Shown: in pieces, positions 1 to 5,127 of the stretch
Layout of the letters: each line of letters opens with the position of its first letter
How positions within the stretch are numbered: position 1 is the first letter of the stretch
DNA from: Desulfovibrio sp.
GTDB lineage: Bacteria > Desulfobacterota > Desulfovibrionia > Desulfovibrionales > Desulfovibrionaceae
Assembly: GCA_003525525.1 (NCBI GenBank)
Contig: DQED01000219.1
Span: 1 to 5,127 of the forward strand
Direction: 5' to 3'
Length of the DNA stretch: 5,127 bases
Translations under genes and position numbers: made by a program
The notes under the pieces: model-generated
What the model saw: only the letters and a program-made list of their open reading frames with translations
The model's database searches: none
Told to the model about the DNA's origin: nothing

Positions 1-14
1 CCCCGCAAGCGGGG
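1..14 (-). terminator. Probable ald terminator hairpin, cut by the window edge
   Basis: CCCCGC-AA-GCGGGG is a perfect inverted repeat starting 17 nt after the ald stop codon. As minus-strand RNA it folds as a 5-bp G/C stem closed by a CUUG tetraloop, a known stable loop. The following bases, where a U-run would lie, are outside the window, so intrinsic termination cannot be confirmed. The stem may also be longer than what is visible. Confidence 0.5.
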
Positions 15-31
15 AGAAGGGAACAGCAGGG

Positions 32-1147
32 TCAGGCGAGCGCTTCGCGCGCCGGCACGTAGGCGTAGCCCAGATCGTCGGCGACCGCCTTGTAGGTGAT
101 CTTGCCGGCATGCACGTTCAGGCCGTTGAGCAGGTGCTCGTCGTCCAGCAGTGCCTGCTTCGCGCCCTTGTTCGCCAGCTGCACCGCGAAGGGCAGGGTG
201 GCGTTGGTCAGCGCGAAGGTGGACGTGCGGGCGACGCCGCCCGGCATGTTGGCCACGCAGTAATGGATGATGCCGTCCACTTCGTACGTCGGGTTCTGGT
301 GGGTGGTGGCTTTCGAGGTCTCGAAGCAGCCGCCCTGGTCGATGGCCACGTCCACGAGCACGGAGCCCTTCTTCATGGTCTTGAGCATATCCCGGGTGAC
401 GAGCTTGGGCGCTTTGGCGCCGGGGATGAGCACCGCGCCGATCACGACGTCCGCGCGGGCGACGAGGTCGCGGATGACGGCCGGGCTCGACATCAGCGGA
501 ATGCAGTTTTTCGGCATGATGTCGCTCAGGTAGCGCAGACGGTCCAGGTCGAGGTCCAGGATGTAGACCTTCGCGCCCAGGCCGCAGGCCATCTTGGCCG
601 CGTTTGCGCCCACTTCGCCGCCGCCGATGACCACCACCGTGCCGGGATCGACGCCGGGCACGCCGCCGAGCAGGATGCCCAGGCCCCCGTGCTCCATCTC
701 CAGATATTTCGCGCCCTGCTGGATGGCCATGCGGCCGGCCACTTCGCTCATGGGGGTCAAAAGCGGCAGGGAGCCGTCGGCCTTCTGCATGGTTTCGTAG
801 GCGATGCCCACGCATTTGCTCGTAATCAGCGCCCGGGTTTGCGGCTCGTCGGCGGCCAGGTGCAGGTAGGTGAACACGATCTGGCCCTCGCGGATCAGGC
901 CGTACTCGGCGGGCATGGGCTCCTTGACGTGCATGACCATGTCGGCACGCGCGTAGATGTCCTTGGCCGCGGGCACGATCTCCGCCCCGGCAGCCGCGTA
1001 GGCCGCGTCCTCGAAGCCGCTGCCGGCGCCGGCGTTTTGCTCGACGAGGAGCGTGTGCCCGTGCTGGCACATGACTTCCACGCCGGAGGGGGTCATGCAG
1101 ACGCGGTTTTCTTCGGACTTGATTTCCTTGAGGATGCCAACAATCAT
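32..1147 (-). CDS. ald: Alanine dehydrogenase (NAD-dependent)
   Basis: Cytoplasmic enzyme that reversibly oxidises L-alanine to pyruvate and ammonium with NAD+, feeding alanine into central metabolism (EC 1.4.1.1). The 371-residue product has the family's usual length. Residues equivalent to those known in characterised Ald enzymes are all present: Arg15 and Lys75 (pyruvate binding), His96 and Asp270 (catalysis). The Rossmann motif VIGGGEVG lies at about 173-180, with Asp198 at the end of the second strand for the NAD ribose. The start [10 protein letters not shown] is chosen because the family begins there and GGAG sits 7 nt upstream. An in-frame ATG at 1210 would add 21 residues with no family resemblance and lies inside the predicted promoter, so it is unlikely. 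The gene is downstream of and co-oriented with a sigma-54 activator, separated by 347 bp containing a -24/-12 promoter. Function is secure; regulation is inferred. Confidence 0.96.
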   Translation of the reverse strand: MIVGILKEIKSEENRVCMTPSGVEVMCQHGHTLLVEQNAGAGSGFEDAAYAAAGAEIVPAAKDIYARADMVMHVKEPMPAEYGLIREGQIVFTYLHLAADEPQTRALITSKCVGIAYETMQKADGSLPLLTPMSEVAGRMAIQQGAKYLEMEHGGLGILLGGVPGVDPGTVVVIGGGEVGANAAKMACGLGAKVYILDLDLDRLRYLSDIMPKNCIPLMSSPAVIRDLVARADVVIGAVLIPGAKAPKLVTRDMLKTMKKGSVLVDVAIDQGGCFETSKATTHQNPTYEVDGIIHYCVANMPGGVARTSTFALTNATLPFAVQLANKGAKQALLDDEHLLNGLNVHAGKITYKAVADDLGYAYVPAREALA

Positions 1148-1154
1148 GTTCTTG

Positions 1155-1158
1155 CTCC
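1155..1158 (-). promoter_or_regulatory. Shine-Dalgarno of ald, fixing the start at 1147
   Basis: Minus-strand GGAG followed by a 7-nt spacer (CAAGAAC) and ATG. It supports the 371-residue form over the upstream in-frame ATGs at 1210 and 1198. Confidence 0.85.
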
Positions 1159-1210
1159 GATTTGATTTGAGGTTGTTGACGCGCGGCGCCGTTGCCATGC
1201 CGTCCGACAA

Positions 1211-1226
1211 AGCAAGACGCTTGCCA
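1211..1226 (-). promoter_or_regulatory. Sigma-54 (-24/-12) promoter of ald
   Basis: The minus strand reads TGGCAAG-CGTC-TTGCT, against the sigma-54 consensus TGGCACG-N4-TTGCW, with one mismatch (A for C). The invariant GG and GC are present with exactly 10 nt between them. Counting about 12 nt from the GC places transcription start near 1200, giving a leader of about 53 nt before the ald ATG. The only upstream gene is a sigma-54 activator, which fits. I saw no convincing sigma-70 promoter for ald in the gap. Confidence 0.85.
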
Positions 1227-1256
1227 AGGCGGCGTCGCCGCGCCCGGACGCAGGCG

Positions 1257-1267
1257 GGAAATTTTCC
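1257..1267. promoter_or_regulatory. Palindrome GGAAA-T-TTTCC (candidate activator site, proximal)
   Basis: A perfect 5-bp-arm palindrome with a one-base centre (1262), about 62 bp upstream of the inferred ald start of transcription. The same GGAAA-N-TTTCC pattern recurs at 1400-1410 and, with one mismatch, at 1432-1442. Recurrence in a non-coding gap next to a sigma-54 activator suggests a protein-binding site, but A/T-centred palindromes this short can arise by chance. Confidence 0.4.
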
Positions 1268-1275
1268 TTTGCCGT

Positions 1276-1292
1276 CCGGGAGAAATTCCCGG
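1276..1292. repeat. Inverted repeat CCGGGA-N5-TCCCGG upstream of the ald promoter
   Basis: Perfect 6-bp arms around GAAAT. The core at 1279-1289 (GGAGAAATTCC) is a two-mismatch version of the GGAAA-N-TTTCC pattern, centred 22 bp (about two helical turns) from the copy at 1257-1267. On neither strand is the stem followed by a T-run; A6 follows it on the plus strand. It does not look like an intrinsic terminator, so an operator or enhancer element is the alternative. Confidence 0.4.
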
Positions 1293-1322
1293 GAAAAAAC
1301 TTCTTTTCTCGCAGGGGATTAT

Positions 1323-1343
1323 CCCGTCTTCCCAAAAGACGGG
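1323..1343. repeat. Inverted repeat CCCGTCTT-N5-AAGACGGG, candidate enhancer site
   Basis: Perfect 8-bp arms with a 5-nt spacer (CCCAA), centred about 133 bp upstream of the predicted ald transcription start, a usual distance for a sigma-54 activator's upstream site. As RNA it would be a strong hairpin in either direction, but no U-run follows on either strand. It could instead be a factor-assisted terminator for the regulator gene. The dyad is directly visible; its role is inferred. Confidence 0.5.
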
Positions 1344-1399
1344 GGGGATACCGCCGTCACAGGCCGGGAAAACGGCGCAGCAGCTTCGGCGTGCTGTAT

Positions 1400-1427
1400 G
1401 GAAAGTTTCCGTGCCACGACCGGGCAC
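1400..1427. promoter_or_regulatory. Adjacent palindromes GGAAA-G-TTTCC and GTGCC-N7-GGCAC
   Basis: Two perfect dyads abut: GGAAAGTTTCC (1400-1410) and GTGCCACGACCGGGCAC (1411-1427). The first repeats the pattern at 1257-1267. They lie about 200-230 bp upstream of the predicted ald transcription start, within the normal range for sigma-54 enhancer sites. CGTGCCA (1410-1416) recurs as a direct repeat at 1479-1485, just after the regulator's stop codon. These are candidate binding sites for the neighbouring activator; no experimental site is known to me for comparison. Confidence 0.4.
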
Positions 1428-1429
1428 AA

Positions 1430-1457
1430 AAGGAAATATTCCCTTCAAATTCAAGGG
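1430..1457 (-). terminator. Overlapping A/T-rich dyads after the regulator gene; weak terminator or operator
   Basis: This contains AAGG-AAATATTC-CCTT (1430-1445, a near-perfect palindrome) overlapping CCCTT-N7-AAGGG (1441-1457). In minus-strand RNA the first could fold as AAGGGA-AUAU-UUCCUU, with one G-U pair, followed by UUG, about 50 nt after the regulator stop codon. That would be a weak intrinsic terminator. The same bases include GGAAATATTCC (1432-1442), one mismatch from the GGAAA-N-TTTCC palindromes and centred 32 bp from the copy at 1400-1410, so a binding site is equally possible. Confidence 0.3.
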
Positions 1458-1494
1458 AAAAACGGTGTGCAAACAAAACGTGCCAAATGGTCCG

Positions 1495-3066
1495 TTATGT
1501 TTCCAACTGGTACTTCTTGAGTTTGTTGAGCAGGCCCGTGTGTGAGATGCCCAGGTCACGGGCGACCTGGCGCAGGCTTTTGCGGCCCGAAAGCGCCCGT
1601 TCCAGCAGGCCGCGCTCGTAGGAACGCAGCGCCCCGCGCAGGGAGCGCGGCCCGGCCTGCCCCTTGGCGGCGGCCAGGGCGGCCGGGTCGCGGCCGAGGT
1701 CGTGGAACAGCAGGATGGCGTCCGCGCCGATCACGCTCGCGTCGGAGAGGATGGCCGAGCGCTCCACCACGTTTTTCAGCTCCCGCACGTTGCCCGGCCA
1801 GTGGTGGCGCAACAGCTTCTGCCGCGCCCCCTCGTCGAAGGAGCGCAGGTTCTTGCCGAGCCGCGAGGCCAGGAAGAACAGGAAATGCTCGGCCAAAAGC
1901 AGGATGTCGTCCGGACGCTCCCGCAGCGGCGGAATGGTCAGGGGCAGGACGTTGACGCGGTAATAGAGGTCCTCGCGAAACAGGCGCTTTTCCACGAGTT
2001 CTTCCAGGTTGCGGTTGGTGGCCGTGATGATGCGGGCGGCCACCGCCGATTCCCGGCCGTCGCCGAGGCGGCGCACGCGGCGGCTCTGGATCACGCGCAG
2101 GATCTTGGCCTGGGCCCCGAGCGGCATCTCGCCGATCTCGTCGAGAAAGACCGTGCCCTCCCCGGCCAGTTCGAACAGGCCCGGCCGTCCCTCCTTCCTG
2201 GCCCCGGAAAACGCGCCGCCCACGTAGCCGAACAGCTCGCTTTCGAGCAGGGATTCCGGCACGGCGGCGCAGTTGATGGCGACAAACGCCCCCTCCCGCC
2301 CGCTGCCGGCGTGGATGGCCTGGGCGAAAAGCTCCTTGCCCGTGCCGGATTCGCCGCGGATGGTGATGATGGCGTCCGTGGGCGCGATCTTCTCGGCCAT
2401 GGCCAGGGCCTGGCGCAGGGACGGGCTCGCGCCCACGATGTCGTTGAAGCTGACGGCCCCGGGATCGGTCATGGTTTTGGCCAGGTTCTGGATCTCCTGG
2501 GCGTCCTTGGCGATCTCCACCGCGCCGAGCACCGCGCCCGAGGCGTCGAGCATGGGCCGGCCGGTGGCGAAGTAGCGCAGGCGCTTGCGCTTGAACACGA
2601 CGTTTTTCCTGACGTTGTTGTAGCGCCGGCCGCGCAGGCACTCCAGGATGGAGTAATCGGGCAGGGACAGGTCGAGAAGATGGCGGCCGACGACCTCGGC
2701 GTCTTCGCAGCGGAAGTTGCCCTTGGCCACGCTGTTGACGAGGGTGACGCGGCCCTCGGCGTCCACGGCCAGGATGGACTCGTCGATGTTGTCGAGCACG
2801 ATGCGCAGCAGGTTGGCCTGTTTTTCGTGGGGCAGCGCCTCGATGAAGCGGATTTCGAGCAGGTCGGAAAAGGCGGCCAGCATGGTGAGGATATCCTCGC
2901 GGGGGCACACCGGCCTGCCGGAATCGATCTCCAGGAAGATGTGGGCGCAGCCCTCCTTCTGGACCACCTCCATGGACACGATGTTGAGCGCATGGCTGGC
3001 GAGTTGCGAGGAGATGTCGGCCACGATGCCGATGCGGTCGGCAAACGTCAGGTGCAGTTTGCTCAT
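1495..3066 (-). CDS. Sigma-54-dependent activator, TyrR-like (ACT-PAS-AAA+-HTH)
   Basis: Enhancer-binding transcription activator of 523 residues, close to E. coli TyrR in length and domain order. Residues 1-76 resemble an ACT domain, which usually binds an amino acid. About 82-195 is a PAS domain (LDNIDESILAVDAEGRV). About 205-435 is the AAA+ sigma-54 interaction domain: Walker A GESGTGKE (238-245), sigma-contact loop GAFSGA (284-289), Walker B GTVFLDE (304-310), arginine-finger region FREDLYYR (363-370) and sensor II WPGNVREL (423-430). The C-terminal HTH (about 494-520, DLGISHTGLLNKLKKY) looks TyrR-like. The loop has Ser for the usual Thr of GAFTGA, a conservative change, so it should still activate sigma-54 polymerase. 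No receiver domain is present. The start at 3066 is chosen because the ACT domain begins there; in-frame ATGs at 3102 and 3093 add a Pro/Arg-rich stretch encoded by an inverted repeat. The Shine-Dalgarno (GGGGG, 5 nt spacer) is imperfect. The likely target is ald; the ligand, perhaps alanine, is inferred. Confidence 0.93.
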   Translation of the reverse strand: MSKLHLTFADRIGIVADISSQLASHALNIVSMEVVQKEGCAHIFLEIDSGRPVCPREDILTMLAAFSDLLEIRFIEALPHEKQANLLRIVLDNIDESILAVDAEGRVTLVNSVAKGNFRCEDAEVVGRHLLDLSLPDYSILECLRGRRYNNVRKNVVFKRKRLRYFATGRPMLDASGAVLGAVEIAKDAQEIQNLAKTMTDPGAVSFNDIVGASPSLRQALAMAEKIAPTDAIITIRGESGTGKELFAQAIHAGSGREGAFVAINCAAVPESLLESELFGYVGGAFSGARKEGRPGLFELAGEGTVFLDEIGEMPLGAQAKILRVIQSRRVRRLGDGRESAVAARIITATNRNLEELVEKRLFREDLYYRVNVLPLTIPPLRERPDDILLLAEHFLFFLASRLGKNLRSFDEGARQKLLRHHWPGNVRELKNVVERSAILSDASVIGADAILLFHDLGRDPAALAAAKGQAGPRSLRGALRSYERGLLERALSGRKSLRQVARDLGISHTGLLNKLKKYQLET

Positions 3067-3087
3067 GGGCGCCCCCGGCCCCGGCCG

Positions 3088-3125
3088 CCGCATGGGCGGC
3101 ATGCCCCGGCAGTCCGCCCATGCGG
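3088..3125. repeat. Perfect 12-bp inverted repeat upstream of the activator gene
   Basis: CCGCATGGGCGG (3088-3099) and CCGCCCATGCGG (3114-3125) are exact reverse complements around a 14-nt spacer, which itself holds TGCC-CC-GGCA. It lies in the 103-bp gap between the permease and activator genes, ending 21 bp upstream of the activator ATG. Neither strand shows a T-run after the stem, so an ordinary intrinsic terminator is unlikely. Options are an autoregulatory operator, an mRNA hairpin separating permease and regulator expression, or a dispersed palindromic element. I saw no obvious sigma-70 or sigma-54 promoter in this gap. Confidence 0.7.
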
Positions 3126-3169
3126 ATTTCCGGGATGCCGGTCCCCAAGGTTTCCCGACGCGGCGGCGG

Positions 3170-4177
3170 TCAGGCCGCCACGCCTGTAACGCGCAGGGCG
3201 AAGTAGCACAAGGCCGCGACCACGGCGGCGGCAGGAATGGTCATGATCCAGGCCACGACCAGCCGGCCGGCGATGCCCCAGCGCACGGCCGAAAGCCGCT
3301 TGGACGCGCCCACGCCGATGACCGTGGTGGAGATGGTGTGCGTGGTGGAGATCGGCGCGCCCAGGGCCGACGCGCCGCAGATGACGGCCGCCGCCGCCGT
3401 CTCGGCCGCGAAGCCGTGGATGGGCTCGAGCTTGAAGATCTTGTGCCCCATGGTCTTGACGATCTTCCAGCCGCCCGAAGCCGTGCCGAGCCCCATGGCC
3501 AGGGCGCAGGAGAGCTTGACCCAGAAAGGCACGGTCATTTCCGGGATCTCGCCGGAAAGCACCAGGGCCAGGGTGATGATGCCCATGGTCTTCTGGGCGT
3601 CGTTGAGGCCGTGGCTCGTGGCCATGAAGGCCGAGGACAGGATTTGCAGCTTCTTGAACAGGAAATTGACCCGGTGCGGCGAGCTCGTGCGCACGAGCCA
3701 GGAGAGCAGGACCATGAGCAGGTAGCCGGAGGCGAAGCCGGCCAGGGGGGACAGCACCAGGGGCAGCAGGATCTTGTGCGCGATGGAGGCGTAGCTCGGG
3801 GCGCCCCAGCCGCCGTAGGCGACGGCCGCGCCGATGAGCCCGCCGACCAGGGCGTGGGAGGACGAGGACGGCAGGCCCCAGTACCAGGTGAGCAGGTTCC
3901 AGACGATGGCCCCGAGCAGCGCGGCCAGGACCACGCCGTGGCTGCCGGCCACCACTTCCGGGCGCACGATGCCGCTGCCGATGGTGTGCGCCACGGCCGT
4001 GCCCAGAAACGCGCCGAGAAGGTTGAGCGCGCCGGCCATGCACACGGCGGCCAGGGGCGAGAGGACCTTGGTCGAGACGATGGTGGCGATGGCGTTGGCG
4101 CTGTCGTGGGCCCCGTTGGTGAAGTCGAAAAGCAGGGCGATGACCACGATGGCCATGAGCAGCGCGAAATCAGGCAT
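3170..4177 (-). CDS. PiT-family inorganic phosphate permease
   Basis: Inner-membrane transporter of 335 residues, the size of the short bacterial PiT proteins, expected to import inorganic phosphate by cation symport (PF01384). The family's two inverted halves are visible. The first has NGAHDSANA (21-29) and the PSSSSHALVGG loop (103-113). The second has SHGLNDAQKTMG (188-199) and PISTTHTISTTVIG (275-288). Long hydrophobic stretches fill the rest, with a basic cytoplasmic segment near 163-176. The start at 4177 is the family N-terminus and overlaps the stop of the upstream DUF47 gene by 8 nt (ATGCCTGA). No strong Shine-Dalgarno of its own is seen, which points to translational coupling. Some PiT homologues carry sulfate (B. 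subtilis CysP), but the DUF47 partner favours phosphate. The exact coupling ion cannot be told from sequence. Confidence 0.94.
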   Translation of the reverse strand: MPDFALLMAIVVIALLFDFTNGAHDSANAIATIVSTKVLSPLAAVCMAGALNLLGAFLGTAVAHTIGSGIVRPEVVAGSHGVVLAALLGAIVWNLLTWYWGLPSSSSHALVGGLIGAAVAYGGWGAPSYASIAHKILLPLVLSPLAGFASGYLLMVLLSWLVRTSSPHRVNFLFKKLQILSSAFMATSHGLNDAQKTMGIITLALVLSGEIPEMTVPFWVKLSCALAMGLGTASGGWKIVKTMGHKIFKLEPIHGFAAETAAAAVICGASALGAPISTTHTISTTVIGVGASKRLSAVRWGIAGRLVVAWIMTIPAAAVVAALCYFALRVTGVAA

Positions 4178-4805
4178 TTTTGAGCACCACGCCTTCCAGC
4201 ACGTCGGAGAGCGCCTCGGTGCGCTCGACGGCCGCTTCGATGCGGTCGAACAGGTGCTTCCATTTGACGATGTCGAGGATGGCGGCATAGTCGCCCCGCT
4301 CGTCCCCGCCGTCGTAGAGCTCGCCGATGCCGACCATGAGCAGGGTCTCGCACTCGTGCTTGAGGGCCTCGACCCGGGCGAAAAGCTCTTCGGCCTGCTT
4401 GTTTTGCCGCATGCGCGCGAGGATGTGGCCGACCTCCTCGATCATGGCCCGCAGGTTGGAGATGATGCGCCGGGCCGGATAGCGGATGCGGTCGAAGCCG
4501 AAAAGCCCCACCCGCGAGGCGATGGCCTTGATGAGATTCAGGATGTCTTCCTGGGTGAGGTTGATCTCGTGGATGTCCTCGCGGTCGATGGGCGTGATGA
4601 AGGTGAGGGAGAGCTCCTTGGCGATGCGCCGGCTGATGGCGTTGCCTTCGGATTCGATGATGGTGATGCGCTTGCAGCGCTCCTCCAGGTCGTCGAAGTC
4701 GGTGAAGAGCTCGTCGAGGATGATGGCCGCCTTGACCAGCTTGCGGTGTTGCTCGGCAAAAAGATCGTAGAATTTCACCGACCTGGGGAACAGGCTGAAA
4801 CCCAT
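4170..4805 (-). CDS. DUF47/PhoU-like accessory protein of the PiT permease
   Basis: Soluble, mostly helical protein of 211 residues, matching the usual DUF47 (PF01865, PhoU-related) length. Recognisable features are the N-terminal FPRSVKFYDLFAEQ segment, an acidic helix around 31-56 (DELFTDFDDLEERC...IIESEGN), the conserved TPIDREDI (71-78) and a C-terminal helix KWKHLFDRIEAAVERTEALSDVLEGVV (182-207) typical of the family. These proteins are commonly encoded next to PiT permeases and are thought to modulate phosphate uptake; the mechanism is not established. Here the gene precedes and overlaps the permease gene, so both should be made together. The start at 4805 is supported by GGAG 5 nt upstream. 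It is separated by 76 bp from the gene to its right. Confidence 0.92.
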   Translation of the reverse strand: MGFSLFPRSVKFYDLFAEQHRKLVKAAIILDELFTDFDDLEERCKRITIIESEGNAISRRIAKELSLTFITPIDREDIHEINLTQEDILNLIKAIASRVGLFGFDRIRYPARRIISNLRAMIEEVGHILARMRQNKQAEELFARVEALKHECETLLMVGIGELYDGGDERGDYAAILDIVKWKHLFDRIEAAVERTEALSDVLEGVVLKNA

Positions 4806-4810
4806 GGCGT

Positions 4811-4814
4811 CTCC
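4811..4814 (-). promoter_or_regulatory. Shine-Dalgarno of the DUF47 gene
   Basis: Minus-strand GGAG with a 5-nt spacer (ACGCC) before the ATG at 4805. It supports that start and independent translation of the accessory gene. Confidence 0.75.
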
Positions 4815-4848
4815 GCTTTCGTTGTGTCGTGCAGGGAGGCCGCAGGTC

Positions 4849-4878
4849 CGGACGGCTTCCCGAAATCGTTGCCGTCCG
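4849..4878. repeat. Inverted repeat CGGACGGC-N14-GCCGTCCG in the gap before the phosphate genes
   Basis: Perfect 8-bp arms (4849-4856 and 4871-4878) around a 14-nt spacer, 4 bp past the stop codon of the rightmost gene. The position suits a transcript-end hairpin, but no T-run follows the stem on the minus strand, so intrinsic termination is doubtful. I see no clear promoter or Pho-box-like repeat in the 76-bp gap, leaving the transcription start of the phosphate pair undetermined. Confidence 0.45.
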
Positions 4879-4881
4879 TCC

Positions 4882-5127
4882 TCAGGTCCTGCTCCCGGCC
4901 AGGGGCAGGCGCACCACCCGGGTCGCGCCGTCGAGGAACGCCTCCCCGCCGCCGTCGGCCAGCTCCGCCAGGGGCAGGGCGATGTCCAGGTTGGCCGGCC
5001 CCTCGAAGCGCAACTCCGCGTGCCCGTCGCCCGTGGCCACGGTGACGCCCAGGGACACGGCGTCCGGGGTCTGGGACAGGATCGCGCAAAAGGCCCGCAC
5101 CATGTCGTCGTAGTCCGTGCGCACGGC
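4882..5127 (-). CDS. Unrecognised protein, 5' end beyond the window
   Basis: An open frame on the minus strand runs from the window edge to a TGA at 4882-4884, with 81 codons visible. GTG at 5124 or ATG at 5103 could be starts, but neither has a visible Shine-Dalgarno and the frame stays open to the edge, so I treat it as 5'-partial. The visible part has a short helix-like start (DDMVRAFCAILSQTP), then alternating hydrophobic strands and an acidic, Gly-rich turn (ELADGGGEAFLDG), ending VVRLPLAGSRT. The ending loosely recalls the last strand of a histidine-kinase ATPase domain, but no catalytic boxes are visible, so no function is assigned. Third-position G/C bias matches its neighbours, supporting that it is a real gene. 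It is co-oriented with the phosphate pair and 76 bp upstream of it. Confidence 0.6.
   Translation of the reverse strand, partial: AVRTDYDDMVRAFCAILSQTPDAVSLGVTVATGDGHAELRFEGPANLDIALPLAELADGGGEAFLDGATRVVRLPLAGSRT

Noticed and set aside
1401..1416. Minus-strand TGGCACGGAAACTTTC as a sigma-54 promoter
   Set aside because: The -24 half is perfect but TT replaces the essential GC at -12. It is better explained as part of the dyad block.
1469..1485. Second sigma-54-like element on the minus strand, TGGCACG-TTTT-GTTTGCA, just after the regulator stop
   Set aside because: The GG and GC are separated by 12 nt, not the required 10, so it is unlikely to work as a promoter despite a perfect -24 half.
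1192..1545. Plus-strand small open frames across the ald-regulator gap
   Set aside because: They have no domain resemblance, and they run through the promoter and dyads into the 3' end of the activator gene. I saw no convincing ribosome binding site.
1556..3148. 530-codon minus-strand frame overlapping the activator in another phase
   Set aside because: Its translation is dominated by Arg, Pro, Gly and His without domains, typical of out-of-frame reading of GC-rich DNA.
3165..3179. GGCGG-N5-CCGCC dyad over the permease stop codon
   Set aside because: Short G/C-only arms in GC-rich coding sequence with no T-run; expected by chance.
1702..3189. 495-codon plus-strand open frame opposite the activator gene
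   Set aside because: It is an antisense shadow of a GC-rich gene: its translation is rich in Gly, Ala, His and Asp with no recognisable domain, while the minus-strand frame has a full set of AAA+ motifs.
2717..4183. 488-codon plus-strand open frame opposite the permease and activator genes
   Set aside because: It spans two well-supported minus-strand genes and their gap, and its translation is low-complexity Gly/Arg/Asp/His-rich.
1..5127. CRISPR arrays, insertion sequences, tRNA or rRNA genes
   Set aside because: I saw no regularly spaced repeats, transposase motifs, or tRNA/rRNA-like conserved segments on either strand.

Overview
The window is GC-rich and densely coding, and every gene I can support lies on the minus strand. 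Reading in the direction of transcription (from high to low coordinates) it holds: the 3' end of an unrecognised gene (4882-5127); a DUF47/PhoU-like phosphate-transport accessory gene (4170-4805) overlapping a PiT-family phosphate permease (3170-4177); a sigma-54 activator of TyrR-like architecture, ACT-PAS-AAA+-HTH (1495-3066); a 347-bp regulatory gap (1148-1494); and alanine dehydrogenase, ald (32-1147). A GC-rich hairpin at the left edge probably begins the ald terminator.

The gene content, GC-rich codon use and sigma-54 control of a catabolic enzyme suggest a deltaproteobacterial sulfate reducer of the Desulfovibrionaceae type. This is an inference from style and recalled protein similarity, not from a marker gene.

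Two functional blocks are visible. The right block is a translationally coupled accessory/permease pair for inorganic phosphate uptake. The left block looks like a self-contained amino-acid catabolism switch. Its regulator carries an N-terminal ACT domain (usual amino-acid sensor), a PAS domain, an apparently intact sigma-54 AAA+ motor and a TyrR-like helix-turn-helix. The gap between it and ald contains a near-consensus -24/-12 promoter pointing at ald (1211-1226), about 60 bp upstream of the best ald start, which has a good Shine-Dalgarno. Upstream of that promoter is a series of dyads, including repeated GGAAA-N-TTTCC-type palindromes, that are candidate activator or enhancer sites. The straightforward model is that the regulator senses an amino acid, possibly alanine, and drives ald from the sigma-54 promoter to convert alanine to pyruvate, ammonium and NADH.

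Nothing here is a mobile element, CRISPR array or RNA gene. The genes belong to known families. What is worth a second look is the regulatory architecture between the activator and ald, and a perfect 12-bp inverted repeat just upstream of the activator's start.
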